A stretch of 54,809 nt of DNA from UMGS1889 sp964540575. Its GTDB lineage: Bacteria; Bacillota; Clostridia; Oscillospirales; Ruminococcaceae. A program made the translations under genes and the position numbers. Shown piece by piece: positions 41,921 to 49,335 of this stretch. The stretch's first letter is position 1, and each line of letters opens with the position of its first letter. The notes beneath the pieces are model-generated. The model was not told where the DNA came from. It made no database searches and saw only the letters and a program-made list of their open reading frames with translations. The stretch is from assembly GCA_964540575.1 (NCBI GenBank), contig CAZINI010000017.1, forward strand, positions 1 through 54,809, in the 5' to 3' direction.

Positions 41921-43108
41921 TTATAACCGCTCCTGACCCTTGATCTTTGTTCTCATATCCGACAATCTGTTCAGTGCCTCATTCAGAGTTTCTGCCTTCT
42001 TTGCAAAATGCATTCTAATATATCTGTTTTCATTTTCCTTGAAAAAGCTTGACCCGGGAACTGCACCTACGCCCACCTTTTCGGCAAGCACCTCACAGAA
42101 GCTGACATCGCTCTCATAGCCGAATTCGGAAATATCCAGCAGAACGTAATATGCCCCCTGAGGAACAGTGTGCGGTATCTTCAGATCGTCCAGACCTTTG
42201 AGGAAAAGCGTGCGTTTCTCCGTATACTTATCCTGCAATTCCTTGTAATAATCATCACCGAAATTCAGTCCCGTAACCGCAGCTTCCTGCAAGGGTGCCG
42301 CCGCTCCAACCGTGAGAAAATCGTGGACCTTCTTTACCGTTTCGATTATGTGGGGCGGTGCTATTACATATCCAAGACGCCAGCCTGTGATTGAATATGT
42401 CTTTGAAAGGGAACTGCACTGAATGGTCCTCTCCCACATTCCGGGCAATGTTGCAATATATGTATGCACATTCGGAGCATATAAAATATGCTCGTAAACC
42501 TCATCGGTGATAACGAAGGTGTCATATTTTTTCGCCATATCCGCAATTATTTCAAGCTCTTTTTTCGTAAACACCTTTCCGCAGGGATTGGACGGATTGC
42601 AGACGATGATCGCCTTCGGGTTCTGCCTGAACGCCGCTTCAAGCACATCCGTATCAAACCCGAACTCGGGCGGGATAAGCGGAACATAAATAGGCTCTGC
42701 CCCCGAAAGGATAGTATCGGCACCGTAATTCTCATAAAACGGAGAGAAAACTATGACCTTATCTCCGGGATTTGTAACGCTCATCATTGCCGCCATCATA
42801 GCTTCCGTGCTTCCGCAGGTAACAACTATCTCGCCGTTCGGGTCGATTGCCCTGCCCGAAAAATGCTCGTATTTTTTCGCCAGAGCTTCACGGAAATTCT
42901 GTGCACCCCATGTTATGGAATATTGATGAAAATCCTCATTTGTTACCTCCGCCAGCCTGTCCAGAATTTCCCTCGGCGGTTCAAAATCGGGAAATCCCTG
43001 TGAAAGATTTACCGCACCGAACTTGTTTGAGATCCTCGTCATTCTTCTGATAACGGAATCGGTAAAGCCTGCTGTTCTGTCTGATAATAACGGCATATTC
43101 AGATCCAT
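41921..43108 (-). CDS. PLP-dependent aminotransferase, class I/II
   Basis: A 395-residue fold-type I aminotransferase. INLSQGFPDFEPP-type N-terminus (VNLSQGFPDFEPP), cofactor loop CGSTEAMMAA, IIVCNPSNPCGKVF, the Asp-Tyr pair TDEVYEHILY, and the Schiff-base lysine K236 in CSSLSKTYSITGWRLGY are all present. Such enzymes interconvert 2-oxoacids and amino acids, with broad use of aromatic, branched and methylthio side chains. The start is uncertain: GTG 43129, ATG 43108 or ATG 43096; 43108 overlaps the beta-subunit gene by 10 bases. Its place between oxidoreductase and lysR suggests that it aminates the 2-oxoacid made by the oxidoreductase, or supplies it in the reverse direction. Confidence 0.9.
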   Translation of the reverse strand: MDLNMPLLSDRTAGFTDSVIRRMTRISNKFGAVNLSQGFPDFEPPREILDRLAEVTNEDFHQYSITWGAQNFREALAKKYEHFSGRAIDPNGEIVVTCGSTEAMMAAMMSVTNPGDKVIVFSPFYENYGADTILSGAEPIYVPLIPPEFGFDTDVLEAAFRQNPKAIIVCNPSNPCGKVFTKKELEIIADMAKKYDTFVITDEVYEHILYAPNVHTYIATLPGMWERTIQCSSLSKTYSITGWRLGYVIAPPHIIETVKKVHDFLTVGAAAPLQEAAVTGLNFGDDYYKELQDKYTEKRTLFLKGLDDLKIPHTVPQGAYYVLLDISEFGYESDVSFCEVLAEKVGVGAVPGSSFFKENENRYIRMHFAKKAETLNEALNRLSDMRTKIKGQERL

Positions 43109-43986
43109 TCCTTTCTGATCTTCTCCCACTTTTTATCACGGGAAACTGTAATTATTTCTATATCTTCATCGGTCAGATGCTTGAATCTGCCCTGTTTTCT
43201 GATATATTCGGAAACGCTTGTAAACTCCTTCGGGTCATGTGTAAGCTTGAATGACCCGCTCTCATATTCCGCAAGATACCACAGACCGCAGTCAACGATC
43301 TCCTTTGCGACCTCCACCGTATCGCTTACGGGAACGCCCCAGCCTGTGGGACAGGGTGCGATAACGTGGATATATTTCGTGCCCTTTATCTTCGACGCCT
43401 TTTCCACCTTGTTCAGAAAATCCGTCATATATCCGACAGTTGCAGTTGCCGCATAGGGAATATCATGTGCAGCAACGATCTCAAACATATTCTTTTTCGG
43501 GCGGATATTTCCCCTGATATTTTCGCCTGCGGGAGTTGTCGTGGTCTTTGCACCGAACGGCGTCAGACCGCTTTTCTGAATGCCCGTGTTCATATACGCT
43601 TCGTTGTCATAGCATATATAAATAATGTTGTCGTTTCTGTCGATAGCACCGGAAAGTGCCTGAATGCCAATATCCGCCGTGCCGCCGTCACCTGCAAAGC
43701 CCACCGCCGTGAAGTCGGTGATGCCCCGCCTGCGAAAGCCTGCTTCAATTCCCGTAAGCATAGATGCCGTTCCCGCAAATGTGGAAATAATGGCATTGTT
43801 TGAAAAACACAGCTGCGGAAAATTGAAAGCAACCGCCGACATACAGCCCGCCGGAAGAACAGCCACCGCATTCTCCCCCAGCACCTTTAAAACGTTTCTG
43901 ACCGCAAGGCTGCCGCCGCAGCCCGCACACGCCTTATGTCCGTAAAAATATTCTTCCTTAGAAAGATTTTTTGCTGTGACTGCCAT
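43099..43986 (-). CDS. 2-oxoacid:ferredoxin oxidoreductase, beta (TPP) subunit
   Basis: A 295-residue thiamine diphosphate-binding subunit of a four-subunit pyruvate/2-ketoisovalerate-type oxidoreductase. The cluster-ligating N-terminal CAGCGG (20-25), the TPP-Mg motif GDGGTADIGIQALSGAIDRN...YDNEAYMNTG, and a conserved APCPTGW near 215 match PorB/VorB. It starts on the last base of the alpha stop codon (TAATG), so the subunits are translationally coupled. The enzyme either oxidises a 2-oxoacid to acyl-CoA and CO2 or carboxylates acyl-CoA with reduced ferredoxin. Substrate range cannot be read from this subunit. Confidence 0.92.
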   Translation of the reverse strand: MAVTAKNLSKEEYFYGHKACAGCGGSLAVRNVLKVLGENAVAVLPAGCMSAVAFNFPQLCFSNNAIISTFAGTASMLTGIEAGFRRRGITDFTAVGFAGDGGTADIGIQALSGAIDRNDNIIYICYDNEAYMNTGIQKSGLTPFGAKTTTTPAGENIRGNIRPKKNMFEIVAAHDIPYAATATVGYMTDFLNKVEKASKIKGTKYIHVIAPCPTGWGVPVSDTVEVAKEIVDCGLWYLAEYESGSFKLTHDPKEFTSVSEYIRKQGRFKHLTDEDIEIITVSRDKKWEKIRKEWI

Positions 43987-45149
43987 TAATTTTCCACCTC
44001 TATCCCGATGAAATTCACCTTGTTTGTTCCGTTTATTATCTCCGAATAAATCCGTTCAATATCCGATGCGGAGATATTCCTTCCGCCCAGACCGCCGATA
44101 AAATTGTATGTGGGGACGTTGACATTTTCCGAATGCAAAGCGGAATTTACATTGGTAAACACCGCACCCTCGTTTCCGAAGGAAATATCCTTTTCGAGAA
44201 CTGCTGCCGCCTTTGCATTTCTCACCGCATCTGCAATTTCCTTTGCGGGGAACGGACGCATATATCTTATCCGAAGCACACCCGCTTTTATGCCGTTTGC
44301 ACGAAGCTTATCCGCTGTTTCACGGCAAAGTCCCGCAATGCTTCCGAGGGTTATGATGATATATTCGGCGTCGTCGGTTTTGTATGTATCTATTACGCCG
44401 CTGTATTTTCTTCCGAATATCTCCGCAAATTTCTCCTCTGCTTCGCCGATAACGGAAACTGCATTTTTCATTCCGATATGCTCTTTGTATTTGAAAATAT
44501 AGTTATGCTCGGGACCTGCCGAGAAAGCCATATTTTTAGGCGAATCAAGATCAAGCTTGTTGTCCGTTTCATATTTGGGCAGAAAGCTGTCAGCCTGTTC
44601 CTGTGTCGGAATATCCACTTCTTCATATGTATGCGTAAGGATAAATCCGTCCAGATTGACCATAAACGGCGTAGAAACGGTCTTATTTTCCGCAATATAA
44701 AAGCTCATAAGTGCCAGGTCGAGAGCCTCCTGTGCATTTTCGGCATATGCCTGTATCCATCCGCTGTCAAGCTGTGAAAGGCTGTCACGCTGGTCGCCGT
44801 AAATATTCCACGGCAGTGCTGTGGAACGGTTCGCATTCATCATAACAATGGGAAATCTTCCGCCCGAAGCATAGTACAGGCATTCAGCCATATAAAGAAG
44901 CCCCTGCGAGGAAGTTGCGGTGAACGCCCTTACACCCGCCGCAGACGCTCCCATTGCACAGGAAAGTGCGGAATGCTCCGATTCAACGTGGATAAATTCG
45001 CTGTCCAGACTTTTGTCCTCGACCATTTCCGAAAGCCGTTCAACAACTATGGTCTGCGGTGTTATGGGGTACGCAGATATGACCTCGGGACGTGCAAGGC
45101 GGACGCCCTCCGCAAATGCTTCATCGCCCGATAAAAATCTCTTTGCCAT
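43986..45149 (-). CDS. 2-oxoacid:ferredoxin oxidoreductase, alpha subunit
   Basis: A 387-residue alpha subunit. SGDEAFAEGVRLARPEVISAYPITPQT at the start is the TPP-pyrimidine domain, with FIHVESEHSALSCAMGASAA and FTATSSQGLLYMAE following; the C-terminal transketolase-like domain includes VLEKDISFGNEGAVFTNVNS. The ATG at 45149 overlaps the delta stop by one base and has GGAGAAG before it; earlier in-frame codons would overlap the ferredoxin gene more. Length fits the POR/VOR group and not the fused single-chain pyruvate enzyme or the two-subunit indolepyruvate enzyme. Confidence 0.92.
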   Translation of the reverse strand: MAKRFLSGDEAFAEGVRLARPEVISAYPITPQTIVVERLSEMVEDKSLDSEFIHVESEHSALSCAMGASAAGVRAFTATSSQGLLYMAECLYYASGGRFPIVMMNANRSTALPWNIYGDQRDSLSQLDSGWIQAYAENAQEALDLALMSFYIAENKTVSTPFMVNLDGFILTHTYEEVDIPTQEQADSFLPKYETDNKLDLDSPKNMAFSAGPEHNYIFKYKEHIGMKNAVSVIGEAEEKFAEIFGRKYSGVIDTYKTDDAEYIIITLGSIAGLCRETADKLRANGIKAGVLRIRYMRPFPAKEIADAVRNAKAAAVLEKDISFGNEGAVFTNVNSALHSENVNVPTYNFIGGLGGRNISASDIERIYSEIINGTNKVNFIGIEVEN

Positions 45150-45439
45150 TACTTCTCCGCCTCCATTTTTATTGCACCGACCCTGCATATCTTTGAACAG
45201 ATGCCGCAGCCCTTGCAGAATTTATAATCTATCCGAACGGTTTTGTCAGATGCCGAAATAACACCGTCGGGGCAGTAAAGATAACACTGCATACAGCCGA
45301 CGCATTTTTCTGTATCGACCACAGGACGAATGCTTCTCCAGCCGCTGTTTTCGGTCACAAGATAGCCTGCTTCAAAGCAGGTATTTTCGGGAATTTCGTC
45401 ATATGAAAATGTGGTTTTTTCTCGTAAATATGGTTTCAT
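45149..45439 (-). CDS. 2-oxoacid:ferredoxin oxidoreductase, delta (2x4Fe-4S) subunit
   Basis: A 96-residue ferredoxin-like electron carrier. Two [4Fe-4S] motifs are intact: CVGCMQCYLYCP and CKGCGICSKIC. The N-terminal extension before the first cluster (RSIRPVVDTEKC) is usual for PorD-type subunits. It overlaps the gamma gene by 4 bases (ATGA). Electrons from the active site pass through it to soluble ferredoxin, or the other way in carboxylation. Confidence 0.93.
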   Translation of the reverse strand: MKPYLREKTTFSYDEIPENTCFEAGYLVTENSGWRSIRPVVDTEKCVGCMQCYLYCPDGVISASDKTVRIDYKFCKGCGICSKICRVGAIKMEAEK

Positions 45440-45954
45440 TTTCCCACCTCCGTGACCGCTTTTCTGACTGCCGAAATGTTTTTCTCATGCAGCTTTTTCG
45501 GCATATAATTTTCAATGGCAGCGGCAATATTTTCAGCATCGACTATGCCCGAAACAGCCGACAAAGCACCTGTCATGATCGTGTTTACCACAGGCAGACG
45601 AAGCTCCCTTGCAATGCTGTCCCCATCAAATGACAAAATATTTTCGCCCGAGAGCACCTTGGAATTGACAAGTATTTTTCCCTTATCCTTCAGATGCTTT
45701 TGCAGCCCGTCATTATAAAGCGTTTCGTCCAGGACAACTATGTAATCTGCCTTTTCCGTTTCGCTGCGGTCAAGCACAGGCTTGCTGTCAAGCTTTGTGA
45801 ACGCCCTCACGGGAGCACCTCGTCTTTCCGGACCGAATGACGGAAAAGCCAGTGCAAAATTGCCCTCACCCTTTAATGTGTATGCCGCACCCAGCAGCTT
45901 TGCAGACGTAAATGCACCCTGCCCGCCCCGTCCGAGCCATAATATCTCTGTCAT
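45436..45954 (-). CDS. 2-oxoacid:ferredoxin oxidoreductase, gamma subunit
   Basis: A 172-residue gamma subunit. MTEILWLGRGGQGAFTSAKL is the family N-terminus, followed by FPSFGPERRGAPVRAFTKLD and the C-terminal NTIMTGALSAVSGIVDAENI. The ATG at 45954 is chosen by family alignment; an upstream in-frame ATG at 45966 sits directly against the AAAGGA site. It is the first gene of a six-gene operon (gamma, delta, alpha, beta, aminotransferase, lysR) whose leader contains a complete 101-bp inverted-repeat element. Confidence 0.9.
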   Translation of the reverse strand: MTEILWLGRGGQGAFTSAKLLGAAYTLKGEGNFALAFPSFGPERRGAPVRAFTKLDSKPVLDRSETEKADYIVVLDETLYNDGLQKHLKDKGKILVNSKVLSGENILSFDGDSIARELRLPVVNTIMTGALSAVSGIVDAENIAAAIENYMPKKLHEKNISAVRKAVTEVGK

Positions 45955-45976
45955 TGCTGTGAACATTCCTTTCTTA

Positions 45977-46077
45977 TACTAAACAGCATTAGAATTATGG
46001 AAAAGAAATCGGCACAAAAATTTGCGTATATGTATTTTTGTGCCGAGAAATTCCCATAATTCAATGAGTGTTTAGTA
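45977..46077. mobile_element. 101-bp inverted-repeat element, copy 3, inside an operon leader
   Basis: TACTAAACAGCATTAGAATT to AATGAGTGTTTAGTA, with the inner stem CGGCACAAAAAT/ATTTTTGTGCCG and loop TTGCGTATATGT. It lies between the predicted transcription start (about 46105) and the ribosome binding site (45967-45975) of the oxidoreductase operon, so the whole hairpin should be transcribed next to the Shine-Dalgarno sequence. Confidence 0.75.
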
Positions 46078-46111
46078 TTTTCCTCTAAACATATCGAATT
46101 GGTATGTTATA

Positions 46112-46179
46112 ATAATATCATATAACCGGCTATTTGTCAAATAGGCAAAAACGATATGCAGCTATAGAACAAATCTATA
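46112..46179 (-). promoter_or_regulatory. Oxidoreductase operon promoter with LysR-type operator (site C)
   Basis: Minus-strand TTGACA (46140-46135), 17 bases, TATTAT (46117-46112). A perfect TATAGA-N5-TCTATA palindrome is at 46163-46179; its centre is 30 bases from the shared -35 core (TTTGAC, ending at 46141). Confidence 0.78.
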
Positions 46180-46188
46180 ACTGCATAT
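46147..46188 (-). terminator. mccBA terminator that contains operator site C
   Basis: The site C palindrome is extended to a 15-base-pair stem (46154-46168 with 46174-46188, one U-G pair on the minus strand), followed by CGTTTTTG (plus 46146-46153) four bases past the mccA stop. The same DNA therefore can end the sulfur operon and bind the regulator of the next one. Confidence 0.7.
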
Positions 46189-46191
46189 TTG

Positions 46192-47103
46192 TTATTTATA
46201 AAGCCCCGTACTAAAATATCTGTCCCCTCTGTCGGGAAAAACAGTCACGATATTTCCGCTGTCAATGGTTTCCGCCAGCTTGATAACTGCCGCCATTGCC
46301 GCACCCGACGATGAGCCCGCAAATATTCCTTCGTTTTTCGCCAGCAGTCTTGATGCATTGAACGCTTCGTCATCGGTGACTTTTACAACACCGTCCACCA
46401 GCGTCATATCCATAGTATCGGCGATAAAATCGTTTCCGATGCCTTCAATGTTGTAATCGCTGTGTTCGCCGCCGCCCATTGTGGAACCAACGGGGTCTGC
46501 AAGTATTCCCTTGATATTCGGGTCACGTTCCTTGGCATATTTAAGTATTCCCGAATATGTTCCGCCGCTGCCCGCACCTGCCGTTATGTAATTTATATTA
46601 CCGTCAAGGGCTTCGTAAATTTCCTTTCCCGTGGTTTCGTAATGTGCAAGGGGGTTGCTCATATTTTTGAACTGTTCAAGGGATATTGAACCGGGGATAC
46701 CCGCCTTTATCTCCTCAGCCTTTTCAACCGCACCCAGCATTCCGAACTCTCTGGGAGTGTTGATGACCTCTGCACCGAGGGCACGCATAAGTGCCTGCTT
46801 TTCCGCCGAAAACTTTGTGGGAACAACAAATATTATCTTATAGCCCTTGTTAAGTGCCGCAAATGCAATGCCAAGCCCCGTGTTTCCCGCAGTAGCTTCA
46901 ACGATAGTTCCGCCGGGCTTCAAAAGCCCTTTTTTCTCCGCATCTTCTATCATATACAGACCTGTTCTGTCCTTTACGCTGCCCGAAGGATTGTAAAGCT
47001 CCAGCTTCGCAAAGACATTGACCGAGCTTTTGATGCCCATATTATTCAGCTTCACAAGCGGCGTATTTCCGATAAGTGCCTTCATTCCGTTGTAGTATTT
47101 CAT
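46192..47103 (-). CDS. mccA: PLP-dependent cysteine synthase/cystathionine beta-synthase family (MccA-like)
   Basis: A 303-residue fold-type II PLP enzyme. The cofactor Lys is K44 in NPSGSVKDRTG; the substrate loop ATAGNTGLG and the phosphate-binding GAGSGGTYSG are intact. GSTMGGGEHSDYNIEGIGND resembles the cystathionine beta-synthase branch more than plain CysK, and the gene follows mccB after one base, as in the Bacillus reverse transsulfuration operon. The likely reaction joins homocysteine with serine or O-acetylserine to cystathionine. A cysteine synthase activity remains possible. Confidence 0.82.
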   Translation of the reverse strand: MKYYNGMKALIGNTPLVKLNNMGIKSSVNVFAKLELYNPSGSVKDRTGLYMIEDAEKKGLLKPGGTIVEATAGNTGLGIAFAALNKGYKIIFVVPTKFSAEKQALMRALGAEVINTPREFGMLGAVEKAEEIKAGIPGSISLEQFKNMSNPLAHYETTGKEIYEALDGNINYITAGAGSGGTYSGILKYAKERDPNIKGILADPVGSTMGGGEHSDYNIEGIGNDFIADTMDMTLVDGVVKVTDDEAFNASRLLAKNEGIFAGSSSGAAMAAVIKLAETIDSGNIVTVFPDRGDRYFSTGLYK

Positions 47104-47104
47104 A

Positions 47105-48265
47105 TCATTTTACCTCACTTTTTTCGATCGCCTGTGCAAGATCCGAAAGAATATCATCAATATCCTCAATGCCCGTGGAAAGACGTATCAGACCGTCCGT
47201 GATGCCCACCTTTTTGCGAATATCAGCAGGAATGGAAGCATGTGTCATCGTAGACGGATGGCATACCAGCGACTCAACGCCGCCCAGACTTTCAGCTAAC
47301 ATTATCAGCTCAAGGCTTTCAAAAAATGTGTTTATATCATAGTTTTCATAAAGCTCAAAGGAGATCATAACGCCGCCGTTTTTCGCCTGTGACTTGTTTA
47401 TCTCATAGCCCGCATCGCTTTTCAGCCCGGGATAATAAACGTTCTTTACCGCCTTGTTATTCAGCAGGAATTCCGCTGCTTTTTCCGCATTTGAAACATG
47501 CCTGTCCATTCTTACGCCAAGAGTTTTTATTCCCCGAATAAGCAGGAAGGAATCGAAGGGCGGCAGCACTCCGCCTGTGGAATTCTGTATAAATGCGATC
47601 TTCTCCGCAAGCTCCTTTGTTTTCACAACTGCAAGTCCTGCAACCACATCGCTGTGTCCGCCCAGATATTTTGTGGCACTGTGAACCACAATGTCCGCAC
47701 CAAGATCGAGAGGCTTTTGCAGATAGGGCGTCATAAATGTGTTGTCCACAATTACCAGAAGATCGTGCTTGTGGGAAATTTCCGAAATAAGCTTAATGTC
47801 CGTGACCGTCATCAGCGGATTTGCAGGGCTTTCTATCATAACAGCCTTTACATCGGGGGTGATGGCTTTCTCAAACGCCGCCGCATCTGTGGTGTCCGCA
47901 ATTGTGTATGTTATGCCGAAATGGTTGAATACCTTGTCAAGAACTCTGAATGTCCCGCCGTAAACATTGCTTGAAATAAGCACTCTGTCGCCGCTGTTCA
48001 GCAGGCTCAGAACAGCCGTTGTCGCTGCCATTCCCGAACCGAATGCAAATCCCGCATAACCGTTTTCCAGCTCGGCAATTAGAGCTTCAAGAGCCTCTCT
48101 TGTGGGATTTCCCGTGCGTGAATATTCATAGCCACGCATTTTCCCAAGACCGTCCTGCTTGTATGTGGAGGTCTGATATATGGGGATATTTACCGCACCT
48201 GTTCTCTCGTCAATGGCTATACCGCCGTGGATAAGGGCTGTGTTTATATTTTTATACTTGCTCAT
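47105..48265 (-). CDS. mccB: Cystathionine gamma-lyase / gamma-synthase family enzyme (MccB-like)
   Basis: A 386-residue Cys/Met-metabolism PLP enzyme of fold type I. YEYSRTGNPTREALE holds the Tyr-Arg pair that contacts PLP of the neighbouring subunit, GFAFGSGMAATTAV binds the cofactor, DNTFMTPYLQKPLDLGADIV leads to the Schiff-base lysine K199 (VHSATKYLGGH). In this operon, between a methyltransferase and mccA, gamma-lyase activity (cystathionine to cysteine, 2-oxobutyrate and ammonia) is most likely; gamma-synthase or methionine gamma-lyase are alternatives that sequence alone does not exclude. Confidence 0.85.
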   Translation of the reverse strand: MSKYKNINTALIHGGIAIDERTGAVNIPIYQTSTYKQDGLGKMRGYEYSRTGNPTREALEALIAELENGYAGFAFGSGMAATTAVLSLLNSGDRVLISSNVYGGTFRVLDKVFNHFGITYTIADTTDAAAFEKAITPDVKAVMIESPANPLMTVTDIKLISEISHKHDLLVIVDNTFMTPYLQKPLDLGADIVVHSATKYLGGHSDVVAGLAVVKTKELAEKIAFIQNSTGGVLPPFDSFLLIRGIKTLGVRMDRHVSNAEKAAEFLLNNKAVKNVYYPGLKSDAGYEINKSQAKNGGVMISFELYENYDINTFFESLELIMLAESLGGVESLVCHPSTMTHASIPADIRKKVGITDGLIRLSTGIEDIDDILSDLAQAIEKSEVK

Positions 48266-48291
48266 GATAGTTATCTCCTTATTAAAAAATA

Positions 48292-49176
48292 TTACTCAAA
48301 ATCCCGACCGCCTGTATATACAGCCGACAGCAGATGCACATTTTCAAATGCCCGCAGATTGTCCTGCCTGTTTTCAAAATATGCCTTCTGGATCTTCTTA
48401 GGGGTCATATATGTATCTATCTGAAATCCCAGCGAATACAACGCTCTTGACACCTCGTTATAGTCAAATCCGCCCTGCATGACCTCACCCAGCTCGGCGG
48501 TTATCCGCTCCAGCTTATGCACTCTTTCGGGGAAATCTCCCGTCCTGTGAGGATAGTCAAACACCAGAACACTGTCAGACGCCGAAACGGCAGCTATCTG
48601 TTTCAGAGTTTCCGTAAATACGGGAAGCGACAGATAATAGCTTACTCCGAGAATACAGAAAAATGTTTTCTTGTTCACATCAAAGCCCGCCTCAACAAGC
48701 TTGCTGTCCATTCGCTCCGTTTCAAAATCCACCGAAACGAAATGCACATTTGAGGGGATATTCCACTCCAGTTCCTTTATCCGTTCAAGCTTGTAACGCC
48801 GTGTATCGGGGTGATCTATTTCAAAGATCTCAATGTCGGGGTTATCATTTCTGAAAGAAAATGTATCCGCCCCCGCACCGCATATTACATATTGTATCTT
48901 TCCGTTTTCCGCAAAATCATGAAGCCTTTTCTCGGTAAACAAGATCCTCGAAAGCGGAATGGGAGCGAACATTTCATTCAGAAAATATTCGCTATCCTCC
49001 TTATTTTTCAGATCGAAATTTGCCTTTATCCAATCGTAAAGCTCGTCATAATTTTCCTTGCCCATAAAGTCGTACGCAAGGTAATCGTCAAACACCTTAT
49101 CCCTTACGCAATTTGAATGCCATGCCCTGACAAAGGCACAAAGCTTTGCAGTTATGCTTTCTCTGTTCTCAACCAC
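48292..49176 (-). CDS. SAM-dependent methyltransferase, LCMT/PPM (TcmP-like) family
   Basis: A 294-residue class I methyltransferase of the leucine carboxyl methyltransferase-like group. YVICGAGADTFSFRNDN is the SAM-binding motif I, IEIFEIDHPDTRRYKLERI the acidic loop, VHFVSVDFETERM motif II-like, and CILGVSYYLSLPVF the post-motif strand. It starts with GTG (49176) behind AAGGAG. It heads the mccBA operon; in Bacillus a methyltransferase gene (yrrT) also precedes mccA-mccB, although that protein is from a different subfamily as far as I can see. It would feed S-adenosylhomocysteine, hence homocysteine, into the pathway. Acceptor unknown. Expression is probably gated by the terminator just upstream. 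Confidence 0.85.
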   Translation of the reverse strand: MVENRESITAKLCAFVRAWHSNCVRDKVFDDYLAYDFMGKENYDELYDWIKANFDLKNKEDSEYFLNEMFAPIPLSRILFTEKRLHDFAENGKIQYVICGAGADTFSFRNDNPDIEIFEIDHPDTRRYKLERIKELEWNIPSNVHFVSVDFETERMDSKLVEAGFDVNKKTFFCILGVSYYLSLPVFTETLKQIAAVSASDSVLVFDYPHRTGDFPERVHKLERITAELGEVMQGGFDYNEVSRALYSLGFQIDTYMTPKKIQKAYFENRQDNLRAFENVHLLSAVYTGGRDFE

Positions 49177-49189
49177 GTTCCCACTCCTT

Positions 49190-49221
49190 AAAAAGAGGAT
49201 ACAGAAAACCTCTGCATCCTC
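49190..49221 (-). terminator. Attenuator terminator between the Cys leader and the mccBA operon
   Basis: On the minus strand GAGGATGCAGA (plus 49211-49221) pairs with TCTGTATCCTC (49195-49205; one G-U), loop GGTTT, then TTTTT (49190-49194). The Shine-Dalgarno AAGGAG of the methyltransferase gene follows directly, so the hairpin could affect both transcription and translation. Confidence 0.88.
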
Positions 49222-49241
49222 ATAAACCGGCAGTGCCGTAT

Positions 49242-49313
49242 TTAGAATAGTGCTGTTTTCTTAGGAATTATTAAGTTGGTACAGCAGCAACACATTTCAT
49301 TTCTCTTTGTCAT
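49242..49313 (-). CDS. Cys-rich leader peptide (23 residues, CCCC)
   Basis: ATG at 49313, preceded by AAGGAG (49328-49323) with 9-base spacing, encodes MTKRNEMCCCCTNLIIPKKT followed by ALF and a stop. Four consecutive Cys codons (TGT TGC TGC TGT) lie at 49292-49281. The ORF begins 22 bases after the cysK stop and is followed by the terminator at 49190-49221. GCTGTTTTC just before the ATG (plus 49315-49323) is complementary to GAAAACAGC near its end (49252-49260), which offers an alternative RNA fold. Layout and codon content are those of a ribosome-controlled cysteine attenuator for the methyltransferase-mccB-mccA genes. There is no room for a promoter after cysK, so it acts on read-through from cysK. 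Confidence 0.75.
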   Translation of the reverse strand: MTKRNEMCCCCTNLIIPKKTALF

Positions 49314-49335
49314 CGAAAACAGCTCCTTTTTCAAA

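Noticed and set aside
42488..43003. 171-codon plus-strand frame opposite the aminotransferase
   Set aside because: Opposite a gene with all catalytic motifs; no start signals or domain pattern.
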